Assembly: GCA_009835325.1 (NCBI GenBank)
Contig: VXWP01000033.1
Coordinates: 1 to 57,303 of the forward strand
Direction of reading: 5' to 3'
Length of the DNA stretch: 57,303 nucleotides
Source: Gemmatimonadota bacterium
GTDB lineage: Bacteria; JAAXHH01
Shown here: in pieces, positions 44,467 through 53,287 of the stretch
Layout of the letters: every line of letters starts with the position of its first letter
Numbering within the stretch: the stretch's first letter is position 1
Notes under the pieces: model-generated
What the model saw: the letters and a program-made list of their open reading frames with translations, nothing else
Databases searched by the model: none
Told to the model about the DNA's origin: nothing
Made by a program: the position numbers and the translations under genes

Positions 44467-46320
44467 ATGTCGGTACAGGCTTGGACCTATTTCTTCGTAG
44501 CCCTCTCTTTCGGCCTCTATCTCTTTATCGCGTGGCGTACCCGGGTCCGGGACACCCGGGGCTTCTACGTCGCCGGTCGGGGCGTGCCCGCGGCGGCCAA
44601 CGGCATGGCCACGGCCGCCGACTGGATGAGCGCGGCGTCCTTCATTTCCATGGCCGGGCTGATTTCCACTATGGGATACGCCGGCGGCGTCTATCTCATG
44701 GGCTGGACGGGCGGCTACGTGCTGCTGGCGCTGCTTCTCGCACCGTACCTTCGCAAATTCGGCCACTATACCGTACCGGACTTCGTGGGAGACCGCTTCG
44801 CGTCGGACCTCGCGCGCGTGGTGGCCGTCTCGTGCGCCATTTTCATCAGCTTTACCTACGTGGCGGGGCAGATGCGCGGCGTGGGCGTCGTCTTCAGCCG
44901 GTTCCTCGAGGTGGACATCCATATCGGCGTCATCATCGGGATGGCCATTGTCTTCATCTACGCTACGCTCGGGGGAATGAAGGGCATCACGTGGACCCAG
45001 GTCGCCCAGTACTGGGTGCTCATCACCGCCTTTCTGATCCCCGCCATCGCCATCAGCATAAAGCTCACGGGAAGCCCCCTGCCGCAGGCGGGGCTCGGCA
45101 GCACGCTGGAGCCTTCGATCGCGGGCGAGACGGGCGTATACCTGCTGGAGAAGCTCAACCAGATACAGGCTGACCTGGGGTTCAGCAGCTACACGGCCAC
45201 CTTCGTGGGAGGGTGGGACAAGGTCAACGTATTCTGCGTGGCCCTCGCGCTCATGGTGGGCACGGCGGGCCTGCCCCACGTGCTCGTCCGGTTCTATACC
45301 GTCAAATCGGTCAAGGCGGCCCGGTGGAGCGCCTTCTGGGCGCTGCTCTTCATCTCCCTGCTTTACCTTACCGCGCCCGCGACCGCGGCCTTCGCGCGGT
45401 ACTACATGATCGACAGCCTGAACGGGAAGACCGCTCAGGAACTTCCGTCCTGGTTCGAGAACTGGGAGAAGACCGGCCTGATCCTGTGGATGGACGACGG
45501 AGACGGCGTCATGCGGTATTCGGCCGGAGACGACAACGAGATTTTCCGCGGCGGGTCCCTGTCGCACACGGAACTGTCCTCCATCCAGGTCGACCACCAG
45601 TCCTGGCTCGATTCGGACGGCGCCGCGGGGGCGGATGGGCGCACGGCCCTCAGGGCCCGGGGGCTTTCCGGTCCGGACCGCGACATTATCGTGTTGGCGA
45701 CGCCGGAAATGGCCGAACTGGCCAGCTGGATCATCGCGCTCGTCGCGGCCGGCGGCCTGGCGGCAGCCCTGTCCACGGCCAGCGGGCTGCTGCTCGTTAT
45801 TTCGTCCAGTGTTTCCCACGACCTGTACTACCGCGTACTGCGCCCGAACGCGAGCGAGAGCCAGCGCCTTTCCGTGGGCCGTAGCGTGATCGGCGTAGCC
45901 GTGATCGTGGCCGGTGTATTCGGTATCTACCCGCCGGGTTTCGTCAGCCAGGTGGTAGCCTTCGCCTTCGGCCTCGCCGCCGCGAGCTTCTTCCCCGCCA
46001 TCGTACTGGGCATTTTCAGCAAGCGCGTGGGTACGATACCCGCCGTGTGCGGTATCCTGGCCGGTATCGGCTTTACGGCTTTCTACATCATCGCGTGCGT
46101 GTTCTTCGGCATGGAAACCTGGACCTTCGGGCTGTTCGCCAACGGCATCAGCCCCCAGGGGATCGGGACGATCGGCATGCTGATCAACTTCGCCGTGACC
46201 CTGGGGCTCACGCCGCTATTCCCCAGGCCCGGCAAGGAAATCGAGGCCATGGTCGACTCTGTCAGGGAGCCGGAAGACGCGGGACCTGCGGTGATGATCG
46301 AATCGGCCCCGGAACATTGA
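44467..46320 (+). CDS. sodium:solute symporter, VC_2705-type (acetate/monocarboxylate-like)
   Basis: The 617-residue membrane protein of the SSS family has about 13-14 helices. Family phrases are FYVAGRGVPAAANGMATAADWMSAASFISMAGLI, RKFGHYTVPDFVGDR, and GTAGLPHVLVRFYTVKSVKAARWSA, with LAAALSTASGLLLVISSSVSHDLYYR near the second sodium site. A soluble loop of roughly 90 residues sits between helices near residues 320-410. Together with the DUF4212 partner it should import a small organic acid with sodium. It is not a glycan gene, yet it sits inside the glycan locus on the same strand. Confidence 0.93.
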   Translation: MSVQAWTYFFVALSFGLYLFIAWRTRVRDTRGFYVAGRGVPAAANGMATAADWMSAASFISMAGLISTMGYAGGVYLMGWTGGYVLLALLLAPYLRKFGHYTVPDFVGDRFASDLARVVAVSCAIFISFTYVAGQMRGVGVVFSRFLEVDIHIGVIIGMAIVFIYATLGGMKGITWTQVAQYWVLITAFLIPAIAISIKLTGSPLPQAGLGSTLEPSIAGETGVYLLEKLNQIQADLGFSSYTATFVGGWDKVNVFCVALALMVGTAGLPHVLVRFYTVKSVKAARWSAFWALLFISLLYLTAPATAAFARYYMIDSLNGKTAQELPSWFENWEKTGLILWMDDGDGVMRYSAGDDNEIFRGGSLSHTELSSIQVDHQSWLDSDGAAGADGRTALRARGLSGPDRDIIVLATPEMAELASWIIALVAAGGLAAALSTASGLLLVISSSVSHDLYYRVLRPNASESQRLSVGRSVIGVAVIVAGVFGIYPPGFVSQVVAFAFGLAAASFFPAIVLGIFSKRVGTIPAVCGILAGIGFTAFYIIACVFFGMETWTFGLFANGISPQGIGTIGMLINFAVTLGLTPLFPRPGKEIEAMVDSVREPEDAGPAVMIESAPEH

Positions 46321-46338
46321 TCCGCGGGAGCCGGCGCC

Positions 46339-47124
46339 ATGTCCCTCTCCGTCATTATCATCGCCCGGAACGAAGCTCCGCGGATCGAAGCCTGCCTGCG
46401 GAGCGCGCGGTTCGCCGACGAGATCGTGCTCGTGGATTCGGGGAGCGACGATGATACCGTCGCCATCGCGCGGGAGTACGCCGACCGTGTCGTCGAATCG
46501 GAGTGGCTGGGCTACGGACCGACCAAGCAACTGGCCCTGGAGCACGCCACGGGCGACTGGGTGCTCTGGCTGGATGCCGACGAGCGCGTTCCGCCGGAAC
46601 TGCGGGATGAAATCCTCGCCGTCGCGGCAAAGGAGGACCGCGCCGGTTACCGGATCGCGAGGAAGACGCTTTTCCTGGGACACTGGATCCGGCATTGCGG
46701 ATGGTACCCCGATTACGTGCTGCGCCTTTTCCGGCGCGGGGCCGATCCCCGGTTCACCGACGACGAGGTGCACGAGGCGCTGCGCATCCGGGGACCGGTC
46801 GGCGATCTGAAGCACCCCATGATCCACGATACCGATCCCACCCTCCACCACTACCTGGACAAGTTCAACAGCTTCACCAGTCTCGGCGCCCGCCAGCTCT
46901 ACCGGTCGGGCAGGCGTTTCCGTTTGACAGATCTGGTTTTCCGTCCGATTTTTACCCTGTTCAAAATGTACGTGTTGCGTAGAGGTTTTCTGGACGGCCT
47001 GCCGGGCCTCATCCTGTGCGGCCTTTCCGCCTGTTACGTTTTCACCAAGTACGCCAAGCTCTGGCACCTTCACCTCCGGGGCTCCGCCGACGCCGAATCG
47101 GGCGCGGGGGGCCGATCCTCCTGA
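46339..47124 (+). CDS. glycosyltransferase family 2 (WaaE-like)
   Basis: The 261-residue protein opens LSVIIIARNEAPRIEACLRSARFADEIVLVDSGS. It has the DADER motif in WLDADERVPPEL and RKTLFLGHWIRHCGWYPDYVLRLFRR, close to LPS-core glucosyltransferases. The C-terminal LRRGFLDGLPGLILCG is shared with the relatives at 37277 and 47150. It follows the symporter by 18 bases and precedes the next GT2 by 25. Confidence 0.9.
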   Translation: MSLSVIIIARNEAPRIEACLRSARFADEIVLVDSGSDDDTVAIAREYADRVVESEWLGYGPTKQLALEHATGDWVLWLDADERVPPELRDEILAVAAKEDRAGYRIARKTLFLGHWIRHCGWYPDYVLRLFRRGADPRFTDDEVHEALRIRGPVGDLKHPMIHDTDPTLHHYLDKFNSFTSLGARQLYRSGRRFRLTDLVFRPIFTLFKMYVLRRGFLDGLPGLILCGLSACYVFTKYAKLWHLHLRGSADAESGAGGRSS

Positions 47125-47149
47125 AACCGCGCATTCACCGGCGTTTCTC

Positions 47150-47938
47150 ATGCAATCGCTGTCCGTCGTCGTGATCACGTACAATGAGGAGCGCAAGCTC
47201 CGGCGCTGCCTGGACCCGGTCTCCTGGGCCGATGAGATCATCGTGGTGGACAGCGGCAGCACCGACGGCACGGTGGAAATCGCGGAATCCTGCGGAGGAC
47301 GCGTGTTTCAGCGGCCGTGGCCTGGTTTTGCCGGCCAGCGGAACTTCGGCATGGCGCAGGCCCGCGGCGACTGGATCCTCTTTCTCGACGCGGATGAATA
47401 CGTCACGGAAGGGCTCGATGCGCGGGTCCGAGACCTGCTGCGGTCCGGCGGGGATTTCGACGCGTACAAGATCCACCGCCAGGAACACTTTCTCCGGTTT
47501 CCCATCCGGCACGGAACGCTCAACCCGAGCTACCAGCCCCGACTCCTCAAAAACGGAAAGGGATACTGGACGGGAGGCGCCCACGCCCATATCGAGGTAA
47601 ACGGCCACGGCGAACTGGGGCTGATCCACGAAGATCTCTACCACGATTCGCACAACACGCTCTCCGATTTCATCGCCCGGATCGACCAGTACACCTCCGT
47701 GGACGCGGAGGAGCGGATCAAGGCGGGACAGCGCGTGGGACGGCTGCGACTGGTGTTTTCTCCCCTCGGCATGGCCTGGAAATGCTACTTCGTCAAAAAG
47801 GGATTCAGGGACGGTTTTCCCGGTCTCCTCTTCAGCCTGTGCATGGGGATCTATTCGTTCCTGAGGCTGGTAAAGGTCTGGCAGGGCGAAACCGGGGCGG
47901 AGGAGCGCACGGACGGTCCGGCAAAGCCCTCCGCGTGA
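47150..47938 (+). CDS. glycosyltransferase family 2 (WaaE-like)
   Basis: The 262-residue protein opens LSVVVITYNEERKLRRCLDPVSWADEIIVVDSGSTDGT. It has ILFLDADEYVTEGL and FRDGFPGLLFSLCMG and is related to its upstream neighbour. The order of the paralogues and their spacing suggest duplication followed by divergence to add different sugars. Donor and acceptor are unknown. Confidence 0.9.
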   Translation: MQSLSVVVITYNEERKLRRCLDPVSWADEIIVVDSGSTDGTVEIAESCGGRVFQRPWPGFAGQRNFGMAQARGDWILFLDADEYVTEGLDARVRDLLRSGGDFDAYKIHRQEHFLRFPIRHGTLNPSYQPRLLKNGKGYWTGGAHAHIEVNGHGELGLIHEDLYHDSHNTLSDFIARIDQYTSVDAEERIKAGQRVGRLRLVFSPLGMAWKCYFVKKGFRDGFPGLLFSLCMGIYSFLRLVKVWQGETGAEERTDGPAKPSA

Positions 47939-47958
47939 CGGCCGATTCGGATTGAGTC

Positions 47959-48915
47959 ATGGCACAGCGCGAACGATGCAGTATCGTGATCCCGACGTGG
48001 AATGCGGGCTATCTGGTCGAACGGTGCCTCCGTTCATTGAAAGACCACGGGGCAGCGGACCGGGCGGAGATCGTGGTGGTGGACGACGGCAGTACGGCCG
48101 ACACGGCCGTAAGGACGTGGGCGACCTGTCCGGACGCGGTCCTGGTCAGGCACGACGGGAACAGGGGGTTCGCCGCAGCCTGCAACACAGGGGTGTCGCG
48201 GGCTTCGCACGAGGTCGTGGTCCTGCTCAACAACGACGTCGTCGCCACCGGCCCCTTCCTGGATCCCCTCCTTTCCCATTTCCGTGACGATCAGGTGTTC
48301 GCCGTCAATCCCCGGGTCTACCAGGTCGGGGACGGGCGTCCCGGCGGCGGTCTCGTGCGAGGCGCCATGCACTGCGGCCTGCTGCGGCTGAGGTGGGCGG
48401 AACGCGAGTCCCTGCGAGAAGGCCGTGCACTCACCCTCTACGCCAACGGGGCCGCCATGGCGGTATCCCGGTCGAAGTACCTGGCACTGGGCGGATTCGA
48501 TACGTTGTATGCCCCGTTCTACTCGGAAGACCTGGACCTGTCCTACCGCGCGTATCAGCGGGGTTGGACGGTGCTTTACGAACCGGAAAGCCGGCTCACC
48601 CACGAACACGGCGCGACGATCGGCGCGCGGCACGACCGGGCCTTCATCGACCGCGTCAGCGCGAGAAACCGAATCCTCTTCGTGTGGCGCAACATGCGGG
48701 ACCTCAGGTGCCTGGTGTCGCATGTCTTCTGGATGATGGCTCGTTTCCTCGGCGCGGTGCTGAAGGGCGACCTGACCTTCCCGCGTGCGCTGATGGACGC
48801 GGCGCGTCTAAGGGATGCGGTAATGAAGCGGCGGCGGTCCGACCCGGCTCCAGTAGCAACCGACCGCGAGATCCTGGGGTCGACGTCCGGGTGGGCGGGC
48901 CGCGAAAAACCCTAG
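47959..48915 (+). CDS. glycosyltransferase family 2 (rhamnosyltransferase-like)
   Basis: The 318-residue protein opens CSIVIPTWNAGYLVERCLRSL. It has VVVDDGSTADT, GFAAACNTGVSRASHEVVVLLNNDVV with the metal-binding NNDV in place of DxD, and ALGGFDTLYAPFYSEDLDLSYRAYQRGW. This pattern is typical of O-antigen or exopolysaccharide GT2 enzymes and differs from the WaaE-like pair upstream. A hydrophobic segment after residue 235 may associate with membrane. Confidence 0.9.
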   Translation: MAQRERCSIVIPTWNAGYLVERCLRSLKDHGAADRAEIVVVDDGSTADTAVRTWATCPDAVLVRHDGNRGFAAACNTGVSRASHEVVVLLNNDVVATGPFLDPLLSHFRDDQVFAVNPRVYQVGDGRPGGGLVRGAMHCGLLRLRWAERESLREGRALTLYANGAAMAVSRSKYLALGGFDTLYAPFYSEDLDLSYRAYQRGWTVLYEPESRLTHEHGATIGARHDRAFIDRVSARNRILFVWRNMRDLRCLVSHVFWMMARFLGAVLKGDLTFPRALMDAARLRDAVMKRRRSDPAPVATDREILGSTSGWAGREKP

Positions 48916-48922
48916 AGGTCCT

Positions 48923-49981
48923 ATGGACGCCCCGAAGGCAAGACGAATCCTCATTTCCCGTTTGCGCTTCATCGGCGACGTGGTGCTGACCACGCCGGTG
49001 ATCAGGGCGTTGAAGCGGCATTACGGGGAAGCCGAACTCTACTACCTCGCGGAGGCGGGACCCGCGGCGGTCCTCGCCCGGAACCCTTACCTGGAAGAGG
49101 TGATCGCGCTGCCGGACGAACTCCTGCCTGGCCGGTCCGTGCTGACCCGCTGCGGGGAACAGTTGCGCTTCCTCCGTGCCCTGCGAAAGCGCCGTTTCGA
49201 CCTGGTGATCGATCTCTTCGGCAATCCGCGCAGCGCGCTGCTGACCCTGGCCACGGGCGCCCGGATGCGGGTCGGTTATGACGTACGGGGAAGGGGCGCG
49301 GCGTACAATGTCAAGATCAGGCGGTCAGATTCTCTCCGGGTAGTGGATGCCTACCTGGATGCGGTCCGCACGATCGGCGTTCCCGCGGATGACGACCGCA
49401 CCGAGGTCCACTTCTCCTCCGAAGACGCGGCGTGGGCCGATTCCTGGCTCGCTGAGCGGGGCGTGGACGGCGACCGCCCGATCGCCGCGCTGAATCCCGG
49501 CGCAAGCTGGCCGGCCAAAACGTGGAACGCGGGCCGATTCGCCGAACTGGCCCGCCGGATGATCGAAGCGCTGGACCTCCGTGTACTGGTGGTCGCGGGA
49601 CCGGGGCAGCGGGAGGCCATGGCCAGGTTGGCCGGCATGGCGGGCGACGCCTGTCCCGTCGTGGAAACCGGTTCGCTCACCCGGCTGGCCGCGTTGATCC
49701 GGAGGTGCGACCTGTTCGTTTCCAATGACTGCGGGCCGATGCATATCGCCGTGGCCGTGGGAACGCCCACGATCGGCCTTTTCGGTCCGAGCAACCCGCG
49801 GATCTGGTTTCCCTATTCACAGGCCGAAGGGCACGTCGCCCTGGAAGCCGGTGTGGACGACTGTTGCGGCCGCGATTTCTGCGTCCGGCCTGTCGCATGC
49901 ATCGAATCGATATCACCGTGCCAGGTGCTGGAGGCCGCGGAGTCCGTCCTGCGCGGGACTTCCAACCGTTCGGCGGAGTAG
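48923..49981 (+). CDS. glycosyltransferase family 9 (heptosyltransferase), second copy
   Basis: The 352-residue protein opens RRILISRLRFIGDVVLTTPVIRALKRHYG. It has FDLVIDLFGNPRSALL, AALNPGASWPAKTWNAGRFAELA and VSNDCGPMHIAVAVGTPTIGLFGPSNPR, the canonical GT9 donor site. The next gene shares the IDLFGNPRSALL motif, so the two are tandem paralogues. It starts 7 bases after the GT2 stop and ends 4 bases before the next start. Confidence 0.93.
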   Translation: MDAPKARRILISRLRFIGDVVLTTPVIRALKRHYGEAELYYLAEAGPAAVLARNPYLEEVIALPDELLPGRSVLTRCGEQLRFLRALRKRRFDLVIDLFGNPRSALLTLATGARMRVGYDVRGRGAAYNVKIRRSDSLRVVDAYLDAVRTIGVPADDDRTEVHFSSEDAAWADSWLAERGVDGDRPIAALNPGASWPAKTWNAGRFAELARRMIEALDLRVLVVAGPGQREAMARLAGMAGDACPVVETGSLTRLAALIRRCDLFVSNDCGPMHIAVAVGTPTIGLFGPSNPRIWFPYSQAEGHVALEAGVDDCCGRDFCVRPVACIESISPCQVLEAAESVLRGTSNRSAE

Positions 49982-49985
49982 GCCT

Positions 49986-51035
49986 ATGCCCGAAGATCCC
50001 AGGCGCATACTGGTCATCAAACTGCGGGCCACCGGGGACGTCGTCCTGGCGACGCCCGTCATCGAGAACCTGAAGCGGCGCTTCCCACGGGCCCGCCTCT
50101 CCTTCCTGACGGAGGAGGCTTCCGCCGACGTCCTGCGGTGGAATTCCTTGCTGGACGAGCTCATCGTGCTGCCCCTGCGCCGGTGGGGAAGCCTGGGCGT
50201 CCGTGGTTCCTGGCGCGAGCAGGTACGGTTCTATCGTAACCTGCGCCAGAGACGCTTCGATCTCGTATTCGACCTCTTCGGCAATCCCCGCAGCGCCTTG
50301 CTGACCTGGCTGACCGGGGCGCCGGACCGGGTCGGTTACGCTTTCCGGGGTCGCCGCCACGCCTACACCACCGTAGTCACGCCCTCAGGCCGGCCAGGGC
50401 ACGAGGTCCTGTTCCACCTGGAAGCTCTGGAGGCGCTGGACATCCCGGTGGCCGCCGACCGGCCGCGTGTCACCATACCCGGGACGGCCGGCGAGAAAGC
50501 AGACGGCTGGCTGCGGGAGCACGTCCCGGGCGGGCGTGTGTTGATCGGACTGAATCCGGGCGGAGGTTGGGCCATCAAGCGCTGGCCGCCGGAGTTTTTC
50601 GGCCGCCTGGCCGACGCGCTGATCGATGAATACGGCGTGGACGTGCTGATCCTGTGGGGGCCGGGCGAGGCAGGGCTCGTCGCGCGGGTAACCGGCGCCA
50701 TGCGCAACCGCCCCCTCGTGCTTCCGGAGACGACGCTCGCCGAACTCGGCGCATTCCTTAAGCGCTGCGGCCTGCTGGTCAGCAACGACAGCGCGCCGAT
50801 GCACATGGCCGCGGCGCTGAACGTTCCCACCGTCGGTATCTTCGGTCCCACCGACCCCCGCGCGCAGGGGCCCTGGGGCGACGGTCACGGCGTGGTGCGG
50901 AAGGAAAGCGTCGACTGTCTCGGCTGCAACCGGATCAAGTGTCCGATTGGCAATATATGCATGACGACGCTGGAACCCGGGGAGCTGCTGGAGAAGATAC
51001 GCGCGTATATTCCGGTCGGAATAGTCGGAACTTGA
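49986..51035 (+). CDS. glycosyltransferase family 9 (heptosyltransferase), third copy
   Basis: The 349-residue protein opens RRILVIKLRATGDVVLATPVIENLKRRFP. It has FDLVFDLFGNPRSALLTWLTG, GLNPGGGWAIKRWPPEFFGRLA and VSNDSAPMHMAAALNVPTVGIFGPTDPRAQGP, a full GT9 site. ATG 49986 is chosen because an open extension upstream lies inside the preceding gene. A Cys-rich segment DCLGCNRIKCPIGNICM near the C-terminus is typical of some LPS heptosyltransferases. It closes the glycan run, before a strong promoter. Confidence 0.93.
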   Translation: MPEDPRRILVIKLRATGDVVLATPVIENLKRRFPRARLSFLTEEASADVLRWNSLLDELIVLPLRRWGSLGVRGSWREQVRFYRNLRQRRFDLVFDLFGNPRSALLTWLTGAPDRVGYAFRGRRHAYTTVVTPSGRPGHEVLFHLEALEALDIPVAADRPRVTIPGTAGEKADGWLREHVPGGRVLIGLNPGGGWAIKRWPPEFFGRLADALIDEYGVDVLILWGPGEAGLVARVTGAMRNRPLVLPETTLAELGAFLKRCGLLVSNDSAPMHMAAALNVPTVGIFGPTDPRAQGPWGDGHGVVRKESVDCLGCNRIKCPIGNICMTTLEPGELLEKIRAYIPVGIVGT

Positions 51036-51060
51036 CACCACGCCACCCGAATGTTATATT
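51032..51060 (+). promoter_or_regulatory. promoter of the rng-rplU-rpmA run
   Basis: TTGACA at 51032-51037, exactly 17 bases, and TATATT at 51055-51060 form the best promoter in the window; the -35 box overlaps the stop codon region of the upstream gene. Transcription would start near 51067, about 54 bases before the TTG start of rng. Confidence 0.7.
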
Positions 51061-51120
51061 TAACTACTTTGGAACATTTACGTTAACCGGCGCTTAAGGG
51101 ACCATACAGAAGGTTGATAT

Positions 51121-52653
51121 TTGCGGAAAGACATCATAGTTGAGACGGCCACGCACGAAACACGCATCGCGATGCTCGAGGATAACCATCTCGTCGAGCT
51201 GCTGGTCGAACGCCCGGAACACGAGCGCGTGGTCGGGAACATCTGCAAGGGCGTAGTGACAGCGGTCATACCGAGCATTCAGGCGGCCTTTGTGGATATC
51301 GGCCTGGACAAGGCTGCCTTCCTGCAGGCATCGGACGTAACCAGTGGGGCCGACTGGATTGATTTCGATGACGACGAGAACCAGGATTCCGGATCCGGAA
51401 GGAGCAGGGACCGGGAGTACCAGATCCAGGAGATGGTCAAGGAAGGCCAGGAAATCGTCGTCCAGATCACGAAGGAGTCCATCGGCACCAAGGGACCGCG
51501 GGTCACTTCCCAGATATCCCTGCCGGGAAGGTTCCTCGTGCTGGTTCCCCATGCCAATTACGTCGGCGTTTCCCGGCGTATCGACGACTGGAGCGAAAAG
51601 CGCAGGCTGAGGGACCTGGCCAGGAAACTCAAGGACGACGACTTCGGGGTCATCGTGCGGACCGCTGCACTGGGCAAATCGGATTCCGAGTTGAAGAACG
51701 ACCTCAAGCAACTGACCAGGACATGGCGGAATATCGAGAAGGAGGTCGGGAAGACGCCGGCGCCCGCCATGATCCACAAGGACGTCGAAATGACGTCCGG
51801 GATGATACGCGACCTGTTCACGCCCGACATCGACAGCGTGATCATCGACTCGAAGGCGGTATACAAGGAGATCCTGGCCTATCTAAAGGGCGTGGCCCCC
51901 CAACTTCGCGAGCGCGTCCACATGTACGACGGGACGGCGCCGGTGTTCGACGCCTACGGGATCGAGAACGAGATCGGCAAGGCGCTCCATCGGAAGGTAT
52001 GGCTGAAGAACGGCGGCTACATCCTCATCGAACCCACCGAAGCGCTGGTGACGATCGACGTGAATTCAGGACGGTACGCGGGGTCAAGGGGACACGAGGA
52101 AACCGTGTTCCAGACCAACCTGGAAGCCTGCGCGGAGGTGGCGCGGCAGCTCAGGCTCAGGGATATCGGGGGTATCATCGTCATCGATTTCATTGACATG
52201 GAAGACCGCGGGAACCGGCGCCAGGTGCACCAGGAAATGGAGAAGGCCATGTCGCACGACCGTGCGCGGACACGCATGTCCAAGGAGATCAGCGAATTCG
52301 GGCTGATCGAGATGACCCGCCAGCGGATTCGCCCCAGCCTGCTGTTCACCTTCAGCGAGGCATGCCCGGTGTGCGACGGGACCGGCCGAATCATGTCGCG
52401 CATCACCATGGTCACCCAGATCGGCCGGTGGCTGAAGCGGGCAAAGCCCGGCCTGAGAGAACGAAAGCTCAAGCTCAAGGTGCATCCCACCGTGGCGTTG
52501 AGTCTGCATGAGAACGGACGGGAGAAACTGGTGAACCTGCAGGACGAGTACAAGATGCAACTTCAAGTCGAGGAAGACCCGTTCCTGCACGTGGAGGAAT
52601 TCCGCGTGTTTTCGGGCAAACGGGACCTGGACGTGACCGACGAGTTCAAGTAA
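51121..52653 (+). CDS. rng: ribonuclease G (Rne/Rng family endoribonuclease)
   Basis: The 510-residue protein opens with an S1-type RNA-binding domain (NICKGVVTAVIPSIQAAFVDIGLDKAAFLQ). It then has the RNase E/G catalytic domain with metal-binding D313 in TIDVNSGRYAGSRG and D356 in VIDFIDME. The Zn-link Cys pair, C415 and C418, is in CPVCDGTGR. Length matches RNase G rather than full RNase E, since no long C-terminal scaffold is present. Translation starts at TTG 51121 behind AGAAGG. RNase G processes rRNA and mRNA 5' ends; here it precedes ribosomal protein genes. Confidence 0.95.
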   Translation: MRKDIIVETATHETRIAMLEDNHLVELLVERPEHERVVGNICKGVVTAVIPSIQAAFVDIGLDKAAFLQASDVTSGADWIDFDDDENQDSGSGRSRDREYQIQEMVKEGQEIVVQITKESIGTKGPRVTSQISLPGRFLVLVPHANYVGVSRRIDDWSEKRRLRDLARKLKDDDFGVIVRTAALGKSDSELKNDLKQLTRTWRNIEKEVGKTPAPAMIHKDVEMTSGMIRDLFTPDIDSVIIDSKAVYKEILAYLKGVAPQLRERVHMYDGTAPVFDAYGIENEIGKALHRKVWLKNGGYILIEPTEALVTIDVNSGRYAGSRGHEETVFQTNLEACAEVARQLRLRDIGGIIVIDFIDMEDRGNRRQVHQEMEKAMSHDRARTRMSKEISEFGLIEMTRQRIRPSLLFTFSEACPVCDGTGRIMSRITMVTQIGRWLKRAKPGLRERKLKLKVHPTVALSLHENGREKLVNLQDEYKMQLQVEEDPFLHVEEFRVFSGKRDLDVTDEFK

Positions 52654-52682
52654 GCGGACCAAACGGACAAGGAGCGAAATAG

Positions 52683-53009
52683 ATGTACGCTGTGATCAGA
52701 TCGGGCGATCAGCAGTTCAGTGTCAACGAGGGAGATACGATCCAGGTCGAGAAGATCGCCGCCGAAGTGGGAGACGAGATCACCATCGACCAGGTGCTCC
52801 TCCTGGGCGGCGGAGAGACGCTGGTCGGCACGCCGACGGTAGCCGGGGCCACTGTGACGGCCAAAGTTACCGAGCAGGGCCGCCATCCCAAGATCGTGGT
52901 GTTCAAGATGAAACGCCGTAAGAACTACCGCCGGAAGAGAGGGCACAGGCAGCCGTATACCGCGCTCGAAATAACCAGCATCAACTACGACCCAAGCGCA
53001 TCCAACTGA
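52683..53009 (+). CDS. rplU: 50S ribosomal protein L21
   Basis: The 108-residue protein starts [18 protein letters not shown] and has [36 protein letters not shown], the rRNA-binding end of L21. It is in the usual order before rpmA, 19 bases upstream of it, and 29 bases after rng behind a GGAG site. Confidence 0.98.
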   Translation: MYAVIRSGDQQFSVNEGDTIQVEKIAAEVGDEITIDQVLLLGGGETLVGTPTVAGATVTAKVTEQGRHPKIVVFKMKRRKNYRRKRGHRQPYTALEITSINYDPSASN

Positions 53010-53028
53010 TCGGAAAGGATTTTCGCAG

Positions 53029-53283
53029 ATGGCCCACAAGAAAGGTGTAGGAAGTTCTCGCAACGGAAGAGACAGCAACCCCAAGTTTCTCGGCGTCAAG
53101 ACCGGAGACGGCATGCGCGTCCGGGCTGGCAACATCATCGTCCGGCAGCGGGGAACGCGGATTCTGCCCGGAGAAAACGTGGGGCGCGGCAACGACGACA
53201 CCCTCTTCGCCTTGACGGACGGCATCGTCCAGTTCCGCCGGTACGGGAAGAAGCGCACGCAGGTCCATATCGCCGACGGGTGA
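53029..53283 (+). CDS. rpmA: 50S ribosomal protein L27
   Basis: The 84-residue protein starts [24 protein letters not shown] and has [28 protein letters not shown], diagnostic for L27, which supports tRNA at the peptidyl transferase centre. The N-terminus is at the mature position, with no cleavable extension of the Firmicutes type. It is 4 bases before the phosphohexomutase gene. Confidence 0.98.
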   Translation: MAHKKGVGSSRNGRDSNPKFLGVKTGDGMRVRAGNIIVRQRGTRILPGENVGRGNDDTLFALTDGIVQFRRYGKKRTQVHIADG

Positions 53284-53287
53284 TCCC

